Shown here one piece after another: positions 53,687-61,628 of a stretch of DNA of 64,000 nucleotides. A program made the translations under genes and the position numbers. The notes beneath the pieces were generated by a model. The model searched no databases and was not told the origin of the DNA. It worked only from the letters and a program-made list of their open reading frames with translations. The DNA comes from Zunongwangia endophytica (GTDB lineage Bacteria > Bacteroidota > Bacteroidia > Flavobacteriales > Flavobacteriaceae), in NCBI RefSeq assembly GCF_030409505.1, contig NZ_JAUFPZ010000002.1, positions 620,001 to 684,000 on the forward strand, in the 5' to 3' direction. The stretch's first letter is position 1. Each line of letters opens with the position of its first letter.

Positions 53687-53739
53687 TTTTTATTTTGTTT
53701 AATACTGAATTTGGGCAATTTTAAAGTAAATTATTTTAA

Positions 53740-54147
53740 ATGATGAAAGAACTATTTTTAATTATAGGTGGAATTTACGGTGGCTTGGCAGTAGTTTTAG
53801 GTGCTTTTGCAGCTCATGCTTTAAAAAAGAGATTGTCTGAAGATCAACAGAAAAGTTTTGAAACCGGTGTGCGATACCAGATGTATCATGCGCTAATACT
53901 TATAGTTACAGCGATCGCATTTCCATTCAGAGAAGTTTCCCAACAAATTACCGGTTGGTGTTTTGTGATAGGAGTGCTACTTTTTTCCTTCAGTATTTAT
54001 GGATTGGTACTTAGTGATGCAAACGGAAAGAAAATGAAATTTTTAGGGCCGGTTACACCACTTGGCGGACTTATTTTAATTATTGGTTGGATCTTGTTTA
54101 CAATCAATATTGCTGAAATTGCAGCATATTTAAATCCGGCGCAATAA
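53740..54147 (+). CDS. DUF423 membrane protein
   Basis: 135 residues with four membrane helices (about 6-27, 48-66, 72-92 and 102-125). It starts MMKELFLIIGGIYGGLAVVLGAFAAHALKKRL, the DUF423/YwdK signature, with a conserved FETGVRYQMYHALILI. Function of the family is unknown. It converges with a small lipoprotein gene, 7 bases apart. Confidence 0.9.
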   Translation: MMKELFLIIGGIYGGLAVVLGAFAAHALKKRLSEDQQKSFETGVRYQMYHALILIVTAIAFPFREVSQQITGWCFVIGVLLFSFSIYGLVLSDANGKKMKFLGPVTPLGGLILIIGWILFTINIAEIAAYLNPAQ

Positions 54148-54154
54148 TTACTTT

Positions 54155-54604
54155 TTAATTTACTCCACAATTAGTTCTGGTTAGCGGAAAACTTTCGTTA
54201 AATGAATAATTCGTGCTGTCTTCTGTAGTAGTGCCTTCAATTAATTGATTGCCTTTTTGTAAAAATACGATTGGTCGAACTGAATTTTTTCCTTCGCTCA
54301 TAAAAGAATATTCAGCAAAGAGCGTATCTCCTTTCATTTCGCCATCAATTCGCCCACGATTTACATCTTTTTCCTGAAGCATATAGACTAAGCTACCTGT
54401 TACCGATTTATCGAGTTTTTCGATATTTAGACTAATAGTATCCGTTTCTGAGGTGTACATATAACACATCATAACTGGAATTTCTTCTTCCTGAACTTGC
54501 TCTTCGACAGTAACTTCAGAAGGTTTAGCATCTTTAGTTTCTTCGTTCTTACAAGAAGAAATTATAATTGCTGATAAGCCTAAAATAATCGGTCGAATCT
54601 TCAT
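54155..54604 (-). CDS. Small lipoprotein of unknown function
   Basis: 149 residues. Lipobox signal (IIISSCKN, Cys near 18) followed by a charged linker (EVTVEEQVQEEE) and a beta-rich domain with MMCYMYTSETDTISLNIEKLDKSVTGSLVYMLQEKDVNRG and a late Cys near NCGVN. No family is recognised. It is expected to be anchored in the outer or inner membrane facing the periplasm. It stands alone. Confidence 0.75.
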   Translation of the reverse strand: MKIRPIILGLSAIIISSCKNEETKDAKPSEVTVEEQVQEEEIPVMMCYMYTSETDTISLNIEKLDKSVTGSLVYMLQEKDVNRGRIDGEMKGDTLFAEYSFMSEGKNSVRPIVFLQKGNQLIEGTTTEDSTNYSFNESFPLTRTNCGVN

Positions 54605-54672
54605 TTTCTTATTTTTTATAAAGGTAGTTTGTCTTTTTAAAAACTCAAATGGGTTAGCAATTTTTATTTGCT

Positions 54673-55635
54673 TTATGCTTCAGCAATTTCAGTATTTCGT
54701 TTTCTATATTTTTCAGCAAAATAAGCGATTATGACTAGCTGAGACGAATGAAAAAGCATAATTGGAAGCAAAAGCAAACCTGTATTCGCAGCATTTCCGA
54801 AGATTACATTCACCATAACAGAACCGTGCACTAATGATTTTTTTGTTCCGCAGAACTGAGCCGTGATTTTATCTTCTGTTGGTAATTTAAGCATATTTGA
54901 GATCCATGCAGTGCCAAAATAAACCACAAAAAACAGTACCAAAACACCTAAAATTAATTTTATAAAGCCAATGGCATCGATGCTGCTAAATAAATTAGAG
55001 GTAAACGAATGGCTAAAACTACTGTAAACGATAATAAGTATGATTCCTTTATCAAATAAGCCTAATTGCTTGCTATGTTTTCTAGCCCATTTTCCAAAGT
55101 AGCGTTGTAAAAGCAAGCCTAGAATTAAAGGAAGCATAATTTGCCAGCCAAGCTTAATAAGTACATCGATAAACTGAAAATCTGCATTTTTACCCAATAT
55201 GGCACTCAACCAAATTGGAGTTGCAAAAATACCAATTAGTCCAGATAAACTTGCATTAAATATAGCAGTGGGCAAGTTACCTTTCGCTAATGCCACCATT
55301 ACTATAGACGAACTTACTGTAGAAGGCAAGGTGGTTAAGAAGAAAATCGCTGTCCATAATTCAGAATCTGTTCCTTCTTCAAATAAAGGCAAATAGGAGA
55401 GTGCTAAGAGCGGAAAAACAACAAAGGTTGTGAGTTGTACAATAATATGCACTTTGTAATTTAGAAGCCCTTGTTTTATTTCCTGAGGCGCAAGTTTGAG
55501 TCCGTAGAAAAAGAAGATGAATCCAATTCCAATATCGGTAATGGTTTTTAACGGCAGTAAATCATTTCCCTGAGGAAGCAAATATGCCAATAAAATAACA
55601 CCAAATAGCGAAACAATAAAACCGTTAAACTTCAA
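54673..55635 (-). CDS. SBF-like sodium/bile-acid family transporter
   Basis: 320 residues with about ten membrane helices and the inverted-repeat pattern of the BASS/SBF-like family (PF13593-type). Signatures are IGIGFIFFFYGLKLAPQEIKQGLLNYKVHIIVQ and FFLTTLPSTVSSSIVMVALAKGNLPTAIFNASLSG. The cross-over region TLPSTVSSS is intact. The substrate in bacteria is not known and may be an organic anion. It is downstream of a hot-dog thioesterase gene, with 2 bases between them. Confidence 0.88.
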   Translation of the reverse strand: MKFNGFIVSLFGVILLAYLLPQGNDLLPLKTITDIGIGFIFFFYGLKLAPQEIKQGLLNYKVHIIVQLTTFVVFPLLALSYLPLFEEGTDSELWTAIFFLTTLPSTVSSSIVMVALAKGNLPTAIFNASLSGLIGIFATPIWLSAILGKNADFQFIDVLIKLGWQIMLPLILGLLLQRYFGKWARKHSKQLGLFDKGIILIIVYSSFSHSFTSNLFSSIDAIGFIKLILGVLVLFFVVYFGTAWISNMLKLPTEDKITAQFCGTKKSLVHGSVMVNVIFGNAANTGLLLLPIMLFHSSQLVIIAYFAEKYRKRNTEIAEA

Positions 55636-55637
55636 AA

Positions 55638-56189
55638 TTATCGGTCTATTTTTACTTTATAATCTTCTAGCAGGTGTAAATAATTTTCAGAAACAAAATC
55701 AGTTTCCTGAAATTCGTCCACACGCCTTTTCTTCATCTTATTTCTTTTGATGCTTTTAGTAAAACGTCTAATATCATGATCGTTGTCCAAAATAAGGCCG
55801 GGAACACTTATCGATTTTCCATCTTTATCTTTTGCCACCATAGTGAAATACGAAGAATTACAATGCTTCATTTCTCCGGTTTGGATATTTTCGGTTTCAA
55901 CGCGAATACCAATCACCATAGAGCTCCGGCCAACATAATTTACAGAAGCACGCATCGTTAAGAGTTCACCAACTTCTATAGGAGCAAGAAAATCTACTGT
56001 GTCTACACTGGCAGTTACGCAGTACGTACCAGAATGTTTAGAAGCACAGGCAAATGCTATTTGATCTAAAAGTGATAAAACATAGCCTCCGTGAATTTTT
56101 CCGTTGAAATTAGCTCGGTTTGGTAACATTAATTCTGAAATGGTTACCTGCGAATCTTCTACTCTTTTAAAATCTTTTGAATTGGTCAT
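55638..56189 (-). CDS. Acyl-CoA thioesterase (hot-dog fold)
   Basis: 183 residues with the YciA/Acot-like hot-dog fold. The motif NFNGKIHGGYVLSLLDQIAFACASKHSGTYCVTASVDTVDFLAPIEVGELL (about 25-75) contains the catalytic Asp in LLDQ and the HGG turn. The C-terminal part is basic and could be a tail. It hydrolyses fatty acyl-CoA in the cytoplasm, probably as a homohexamer. It overlaps the upstream 56186-56554 gene by 4 bases and lies 2 bases before the transporter gene, so the three form an operon. Confidence 0.9.
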   Translation of the reverse strand: MTNSKDFKRVEDSQVTISELMLPNRANFNGKIHGGYVLSLLDQIAFACASKHSGTYCVTASVDTVDFLAPIEVGELLTMRASVNYVGRSSMVIGIRVETENIQTGEMKHCNSSYFTMVAKDKDGKSISVPGLILDNDHDIRRFTKSIKRNKMKKRRVDEFQETDFVSENYLHLLEDYKVKIDR

Positions 56190-56554
56190 CTATCTCTAAA
56201 ATGTGGGGATTTAGCTTCTTCTATTTCGGTAACAAAATATTTCGTGTCACCCCAGAAAACAAATGAGGCATAGCGCTCAATATAATAGAGCTTTACATAA
56301 TTACCTTCGTTTTCCTGAAGCGCTTTTATAACGTCTTTATCTTTATTTAAAACTGAAAATTGAAATATCTGAGCACCACTGATACCCTGACTAATTTCAC
56401 CTTCCCAGGTTTTATATACCACGCCTTTTTTACTGAATTTTATAAGTTCTCCCGTCCGAGTTCCCTCACTATATACAGCAAAATAAGCGAATGCATAATA
56501 CAGCAAAAATAACAGGAAAATACCGCCAAGAATATAAAATAGTACTTTTTTCAT
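56186..56554 (-). CDS. Membrane-anchored small protein of unknown function
   Basis: 122 residues. One N-terminal membrane helix (about 4-24), then a beta-rich domain with YSEGTRTGELIKFSKKGVVYKTWEGEI and a second block (KALQENEGNYVKLYYIERYASFVFWGDTKYFVTEIE). Bacteroidota relatives are often mislabelled 6-phosphogluconate dehydrogenase, but there is no Rossmann motif here. Function is unknown. It is the first gene of an operon with the thioesterase and transporter. Confidence 0.75.
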   Translation of the reverse strand: MKKVLFYILGGIFLLFLLYYAFAYFAVYSEGTRTGELIKFSKKGVVYKTWEGEISQGISGAQIFQFSVLNKDKDVIKALQENEGNYVKLYYIERYASFVFWGDTKYFVTEIEEAKSPHFRDR

Positions 56555-56686
56555 ATTTAAATTTTAAATCTGAACCAGAGATTACATATTTCGAAAATCA
56601 TTCTTTTTATCTTAAATAATCAAGTTTGAAATTGGCTTAACTAAATCAATGTTAGTGTGCAATGTAATTTTTTTGATTGTATGTAA

Positions 56687-58126
56687 TTAAGAATGTTCTT
56701 CAGATTCATCAAATATACCAAGATTTTTTTCAGAATGGTGATCAGGAAGTATCGTAGATTTTTTTACCAGCGTATCATCGATTTGCTTGCTGGCTTTAGC
56801 GCCTAATTTTTTAAGTTTTTCTACCCGAGATATTAGATTTCCTTTCCCTGTAAGCTTTTTCATTGCACCGTCATAACTATTCTGGACTGTTCCTAATTGT
56901 TTACCAACTTTTAAAAGTTCCTCGGTAAGATTAGTAAATTGATCATATAATTTTCCCGCCTGGGTGGCAATTTCAATAGCGTTCTCTTTTTGTTTCTCGT
57001 TTTGCCACATGCTATCGATAGTTCTAAGTACTGCTAAAAGTGTTGTAGGAGTGACCAAAATGATATTCTTATTAAAGGCTTCGCTGTATAAATTTGGATA
57101 TTCATTAGAGGCTACGGCAAAGGCAGCTTCAATAGGAATAAATAGGAGTACAAAATCTGGACTTTCCACATCGTATAGCTGATGGTAGTTTTTCCGACTC
57201 AGTTCGTTTATTCGGTTTTTAATCGCAATTAGATGATTTTTAAGATGCGCTGGCTTATCATCCTCTTCGGTTTCATTTACATATCGCTCGTAAGCATTAA
57301 GAGAAACTTTAGAATCTACAATCATTTTTTTGTCACCGGGTAGATGGATAACAACGTCTGGTAAAACACGTTTGCCATCCTCGGTAGTAAAGGATTGTTG
57401 GACGCTATATTCTCGACCTTTTTGCAGTCCGCTTTTTTCCAACACACGTTCCAAAATCATCTCGCCCCAATTGCCTTGCATTTTTGTATCGCCCTTCAAA
57501 GCTTTTGTCAAATTATTCGCCTCTTTACTCATTTGTAAATTGAGATCTTTCAGTCCAATAATTTGTTCTCTAAGCATCGCATGTCTGTCGATACTTTCTT
57601 TGTTTCCTTCTTCAATTCTTTTTTCAAAAAGTTGAATTTTTTCCTGAAGAGGAGAGAGGATGTTTTGAATATTTTCTTTGTTTAAATTGGTGAATTTTTG
57701 AGACTTATTTTCAAGGATTTTGTTGGCTAAATTTTCAAACTGAATACTGAATTTCTCCTGAAGATTTTCAAGCTCTTTTTTCTGCTCTGTTTGTCGTTCT
57801 AAAAGATGTTCGTAATCGGCATTTTTTCGGGTAAGTTCGTTCTGAATAAAATTTTTCTCTTTCCTAATGTCCTCTCGCTCAGTTTTTACCTCTGCTAATT
57901 TTATTAGCAAGTCATTCTTAGTATTTTCAATACTACTTTTATAATCGTTTAAGTTTTTATTTTCCAGATTATTAAGTCTGTCTATTTCAACTAGTAGTTG
58001 ATTATATTTTTCTTCTTGAACTGTAAGTTTATTTTTAAATTTTAATCCTGAAATAAGATTTCCCAGATAGAATCCAAAGATTAATGCAACAATAAAAATG
58101 ATTAAAAAAGGCAATATTTGATCCAT
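56687..58126 (-). CDS. rmuC: DNA recombination protein RmuC
   Basis: 479 residues. An N-terminal membrane helix (3-22) precedes a long coiled coil (about 30-200) and the RmuC nuclease-like domain (about 215-425): TKALKGDTKMQGNWGEMILERVLEKSGL, DVVIHLPGDKKMIVDSKVSLNAYERYV, and DFVLLFIPIEAAFAVA. RmuC limits inversions at short inverted repeats. Enzymatic activity has not been shown for most members. A perfect -7 box (CAAATATA at 58146-58153, minus) lies 19 bases upstream of the ATG. Confidence 0.93.
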   Translation of the reverse strand: MDQILPFLIIFIVALIFGFYLGNLISGLKFKNKLTVQEEKYNQLLVEIDRLNNLENKNLNDYKSSIENTKNDLLIKLAEVKTEREDIRKEKNFIQNELTRKNADYEHLLERQTEQKKELENLQEKFSIQFENLANKILENKSQKFTNLNKENIQNILSPLQEKIQLFEKRIEEGNKESIDRHAMLREQIIGLKDLNLQMSKEANNLTKALKGDTKMQGNWGEMILERVLEKSGLQKGREYSVQQSFTTEDGKRVLPDVVIHLPGDKKMIVDSKVSLNAYERYVNETEEDDKPAHLKNHLIAIKNRINELSRKNYHQLYDVESPDFVLLFIPIEAAFAVASNEYPNLYSEAFNKNIILVTPTTLLAVLRTIDSMWQNEKQKENAIEIATQAGKLYDQFTNLTEELLKVGKQLGTVQNSYDGAMKKLTGKGNLISRVEKLKKLGAKASKQIDDTLVKKSTILPDHHSEKNLGIFDESEEHS

Positions 58127-58145
58127 GAAATCGATTGGTTTGTTT

Positions 58146-58153
58146 CAAATATA
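58146..58153 (-). promoter_or_regulatory. -7 element of rmuC
   Basis: CAAATATA (TATATTTG on the minus strand), 19 bases upstream of the rmuC start. Confidence 0.55.
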
Positions 58154-58312
58154 GTCATAAGTTTTTTAACGCATAGTAGAGGTAGAAATTGGTGTGAAAT
58201 TTCACAAAAATCTATTTATTTTTTTCAGCAATTATGTACTTAAATTTATACTGAAAATCCCTTTTTTTTAGTTGGAGAATTAAGAGAATTTTAAAGGCTT
58301 TTTTAGCCGAAT

Positions 58313-59113
58313 TTAATCCTTATTTTTAATCCGAAAAGAGCTGGAAATTTCATCAAAATGAATTAATTCTTTCGGAAATAAATCCTGAAACATCCCCTTT
58401 GAAATTAGATTTTTTGGAGTGTCAATTTGCGTTTTATCGGGATGCATTAAAATGATTTTGTCACAAATCTGAATGGCTAAATTGATCTCATGTGAAGCGA
58501 AAATAATCGTTTTTTCAGTCTGTTTTACTAGCTCTTTTAGTAGTTTAAAAACATTAGCTTTATGATACATGTCCAAATGTGTGGTGGGCTCATCCAAGAT
58601 AATAATAGGTGTATTTTGCGCGATCGATCTGGCGATCAAAACGCGTTGTAACTGCCCATCACTAAGTTCGTAACATTTGCGATTTCTTAAGTCCTTAATC
58701 GACGTTAAATTAATAACATTTTCAATTTTCTCGCGATCATTTTCAGATAGTTTACCCAGCCAGTTGGTATAAGGTTGGCGCCCCAACGCAATTAATTCGA
58801 ATACACTTAAGTTTTTTGAAATGGGCTGATTGGTAAGCACCAAACCGATTTGCGAAGCACGTTCTAGGTTATTAAGTTCTTTCAATTTGTGCTCTCCAAT
58901 AGTTATTTCTCCAGAAAGCGGCTCCTGAATACCGGAAATGCTACGTAAAAAAGTCGATTTCCCAATTCCGTTTACGCCAATAACAGCTATTAATTCTGAA
59001 GATTGCGCTTCAATATTAATATTCTTAGCTATAGTTTTTCTTTGATTCTTGTGAGCATAACCAATCTCAAGATTGGTGGTTTTTAAGGTGATATTTTGTG
59101 AAACCGTGCTCAT
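58313..59113 (-). CDS. btuD: ABC transporter ATP-binding protein (BtuD-like)
   Basis: 266 residues. Walker A GVNGIGKST, signature LSDGQLQR (the first Gly of LSGGQ is Asp), Walker B IIILDEPTTHLD and the switch His in FASHEIN. It belongs to the FecE/BtuD/HmuV group of type II importers. It lies one base from the permease gene and is the last of three leftward genes opposite a cobalamin riboswitch. That context makes cobalamin a better candidate than siderophore-iron or heme. ATP hydrolysis should drive import across the inner membrane. Confidence 0.85.
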   Translation of the reverse strand: MSTVSQNITLKTTNLEIGYAHKNQRKTIAKNINIEAQSSELIAVIGVNGIGKSTFLRSISGIQEPLSGEITIGEHKLKELNNLERASQIGLVLTNQPISKNLSVFELIALGRQPYTNWLGKLSENDREKIENVINLTSIKDLRNRKCYELSDGQLQRVLIARSIAQNTPIIILDEPTTHLDMYHKANVFKLLKELVKQTEKTIIFASHEINLAIQICDKIILMHPDKTQIDTPKNLISKGMFQDLFPKELIHFDEISSSFRIKNKD

Positions 59114-60145
59114 TTAAAAAAGAAATTTTTGTTTTTTAAGAAGTAACCAAATCACCACCGGAGCTCCAATAATTGAAGTAATTGCGTTGATAGGAAGCGT
59201 GAATTCCATTCCCGGTAACTGCGCTACGATATCACAAATAAGCATTAAAATAGCACCGCCTAAAATCACTGCCGGCAGTAATATTAAATGATTATTTATC
59301 GGTAAAATCTGGCGAATTAAGTGCGGAACTGCCAATCCTATAAAAGCAATAGGGCCACAGAACGCGGTAATACTTCCAGCTAGTAAACTCGTAGAAATGA
59401 TAATTAGCATTCGGTTCTGACTAATATTAACACCAAGACTTCGTGCATATTCTTCACCTAAAAGCAAGCTATTTAAATTTTTAATACAAAAAATCGCCAA
59501 ACTGATTCCTGCAAACCAAAATATGCCTAGAATACCAACTTCTCCCCAAGAAAGATCGCCTAAACTCCCGAAGGACCAAAAAATGTATTGTTGCAATTGC
59601 GCAGCAGGACTAAAGTAACTTAGAATGCTTACCACAGCTCCGGTAATACTTGCAAACATAAGCCCAACGATTAGTATTGCCATGGTATCTCTTAGTCGCA
59701 TAGAAGCTAAAACCACTGCAAAAAGCACCATTAAACTTCCTAAACTCGATGCAATTACCAATGTCCATTTAGAGAGCGCTAGCAATAAAAAGTTACTACC
59801 AATTAAGCTTGCTCCCATAATAACAATCGCAACACCCAAACTTGCACCGCTACTCAAACCCAAAACATAAGGGCCAGCAAGTGGATTTCTAAACATGGTT
59901 TGCATTAATAAACCGCTAATGGCTAAGCCAGAACCTGCAATAATTGCGGTAAATGCTTTGGGAAGTCGATAATCTAAGATGATATAACGATACGTTTCTT
60001 TGGAAACTTCAGCATTAAAAAAGGAGGAGAAAATATCTTTTAAAGGAATGCTTACAGATCCTAAACTAATATTCAGCAGTAAAAGTCCGATTAAAAGCAG
60101 ACTCAAAATGGCTAATATTGAAGCATATTTTCCTGTTTGTTGCAT
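59114..60145 (-). CDS. btuC: ABC transporter permease of the FecCD/BtuC family
   Basis: 343 residues with about ten membrane helices. Family signatures are LDYRLPKAFTAIIAGSGLAISGLLMQTMFRNPLAGPYVLGLSSGASLG (about 50-98) and the later LLAGSITAFCGPIAFIGLAVPHLIRQI. The GLA-P turn at the coupling helix is intact. It shares the base at 60145 with the substrate-binding gene and is one base from the ATPase gene, so the three are one operon. Inner membrane. B12 specificity is inferred from neighbours. Confidence 0.88.
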   Translation of the reverse strand: MQQTGKYASILAILSLLLIGLLLLNISLGSVSIPLKDIFSSFFNAEVSKETYRYIILDYRLPKAFTAIIAGSGLAISGLLMQTMFRNPLAGPYVLGLSSGASLGVAIVIMGASLIGSNFLLLALSKWTLVIASSLGSLMVLFAVVLASMRLRDTMAILIVGLMFASITGAVVSILSYFSPAAQLQQYIFWSFGSLGDLSWGEVGILGIFWFAGISLAIFCIKNLNSLLLGEEYARSLGVNISQNRMLIIISTSLLAGSITAFCGPIAFIGLAVPHLIRQILPINNHLILLPAVILGGAILMLICDIVAQLPGMEFTLPINAITSIIGAPVVIWLLLKKQKFLF

Positions 60146-61284
60146 TAATCGTTTAGCGCTTTAAAAAATGTAGGTTCGTAGTTTTCTAAAAGTTCAGGAT
60201 GAAATATAGCAATAAGGTCTTTTAAAATAAGGTCTGGACGGTTGGGGCCAAGTTCATAAAAAATAACTCCGCCTGTCTCTCCTTTACTCATGCTCACCGA
60301 ATATAGTTTTTTATCCTGAACGGCTTTAAATTGCGAGTAATGTTCAGATTGTTCCAGCATGCCAGTATAAGACGTAAACTGGCCAGCGCTTATCCAATAA
60401 TCGGCATTTTGAGCTTTGTCTAAGACCGATTCGAAAGAAAGTGATAAACTGCCAGACCCATTAGTATCTGCCCAAAGGTATTTTGCGTTTGCATCCTTAA
60501 TCATTTGCGCCTGCCAGCTATTGCCATAAGGAACATACCATTGATCTTTATACATGGCGCCGCTAAGTACGGTTGGCTGGGTTTCTACTGTTTTGGCTAA
60601 TTCTTTAGCTGAATTATAATCACTTTCTATTTTATTGAAAATTGAATCTGCCGCTTTAGATTTGTTATAAAGAGCTCCAAAGAACTTAATCCATTCCGCT
60701 TTTCCAAGGGCAGAAGATTCTGTCCATTCACCATTATAAATCACAGGGATTCCTGTTTTTTGAATAGTGCTAAAACTTTTATTATCAGCGTTAATAGCAA
60801 ACCCGATTACAACATCTGGTTGAAGGTCGATTAAAACTTCAGTATTCAAACTTTCGTTTTTTCCAACCTCTTTAATAGCTCCTGAATTTATTAATTTTCT
60901 AGTTTCTTTAGAAGAGATATAATCTAAACCTGGGAAACCTTTTAAAGTTTCAATTTTATCCAAAGCCTCTAATCCCGGAATGTGAGTAGTAGAGGTTACC
61001 ACAATTTTTTCAACAGGAATAGTTACTTTTTGATCATACGCTAAATCTTCAGGAAGGCGCGCATTGCTTTCAGCTAATAAATATTTGAAAGTTTTTTCAG
61101 CTTCTGGCCAAGGCGAATTCACTTCGATAATTTTATAATCATTATAATTCGTAATCGTAAATCCGTTAGCATAATCTATCTTAATTTCCTGTCCATCTTG
61201 GTTTTTGTATGGTTTTTTTGACTTTTCGGTTTCCTTGCAAGAAAGGCTTAAAAGAAAAATAAATAGGATTCCAATTTTTTTCAC
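60145..61284 (-). CDS. btuF: Substrate-binding lipoprotein of the B12 ABC importer (BtuF-like)
   Basis: 379 residues from a GTG at 61284. The longer frame to 61305 (TTG) would begin inside the -7 promoter box and before the lipoprotein signal. From GTG the protein reads as a classic lipoprotein: basic start, hydrophobic stretch, lipobox LSLSCKE. The body is a two-lobe type III binding fold (VVTSTTHIPGLEALDKIETLKGFPG, then IDLQPDVVIGFAINADN and TGIPVIYNGEWTESS), related to BtuF/FhuD/FecB. In flavobacteria such proteins face the periplasm. It is the first gene of the operon, divergent from the cobalamin riboswitch and TonB receptor. Confidence 0.87.
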   Translation of the reverse strand: MKKIGILFIFLLSLSCKETEKSKKPYKNQDGQEIKIDYANGFTITNYNDYKIIEVNSPWPEAEKTFKYLLAESNARLPEDLAYDQKVTIPVEKIVVTSTTHIPGLEALDKIETLKGFPGLDYISSKETRKLINSGAIKEVGKNESLNTEVLIDLQPDVVIGFAINADNKSFSTIQKTGIPVIYNGEWTESSALGKAEWIKFFGALYNKSKAADSIFNKIESDYNSAKELAKTVETQPTVLSGAMYKDQWYVPYGNSWQAQMIKDANAKYLWADTNGSGSLSLSFESVLDKAQNADYWISAGQFTSYTGMLEQSEHYSQFKAVQDKKLYSVSMSKGETGGVIFYELGPNRPDLILKDLIAIFHPELLENYEPTFFKALND

Positions 61285-61302
61285 GAGGTTGTAGTTTGAC
61301 TT

Positions 61303-61310
61303 CAAAAGTA
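61303..61310 (-). promoter_or_regulatory. -7 element of the btuFCD-like operon
   Basis: CAAAAGTA (TACTTTTG on the minus strand) lies 18 bases upstream of the GTG at 61284. It overlaps an in-frame TTG at 61305, which argues against that codon as the start. Confidence 0.55.
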
Positions 61311-61369
61311 ATATTATTTAGAAATTAAGCTGCTTTCCTTTAAGAAATGATTATTTTCGCAGCGAAATT

Positions 61370-61582
61370 TTGGTTCGGCAGCAATGTCGATTAAAAGGGA
61401 ATCAGGATAAAGTTAGCATTAGTTTTTCTAAAATTTAATGTGAATAATCTTTAAAACCTGAGCTGTTCCCGCAACTGTAAAGCTTCGTTTCGTTAAGAAA
61501 TGCTTGTAAAAGACTTCAAATACCACTGTCTATTTTGGATGGGAAGGTAATTTAAAAGACGCTAGCCAGGAGACCTGCCAAA
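61370..61582 (+). ncRNA. Cobalamin (B12) riboswitch aptamer
   Basis: A class I cobalamin riboswitch in the leader of the TonB receptor gene. GGTT at 61372-61375 pairs near ACC at 61574-61576. GGGAATCAGG with GAGCTGTTCCCGCAACTGTAA gives the conserved core. CCACTG (61535-61540) and GGATGGGAAGG (61547-61557) follow in order, and the B12 box AGCCAGGAGACCTGCC is exact at 61564-61579. A near-consensus box (TATTTTCG, 61352-61359) upstream could start the transcript. It should reduce receptor production when cobalamin is plentiful. Confidence 0.95.
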
Positions 61583-61601
61583 TAGTAATAAAAAACGGAT
61601 T

Positions 61602-61620
61602 GACTTTCGGGATAAAAGTC
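61602..61620 (+). promoter_or_regulatory. Expression-platform hairpin of the B12 riboswitch
   Basis: GACTTT and AAAGTC with a 7-base loop (CGGGATA) lie 8 bases before the ATG at 61629. CTGGC at 61622-61626 is complementary to GCCAG (61565-61569) inside the B12 box. An alternative pairing could couple ligand binding to access of the start codon. There is no T run, so control is more likely at translation than termination. Confidence 0.5.
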
Positions 61621-61628
61621 GCTGGCGC

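Noticed and set aside
61285..61305. TTG start for the BtuF-like gene
   Set aside because: It overlaps the -7 box and puts seven residues in front of a normal lipoprotein signal. The GTG at 61284 fits better.
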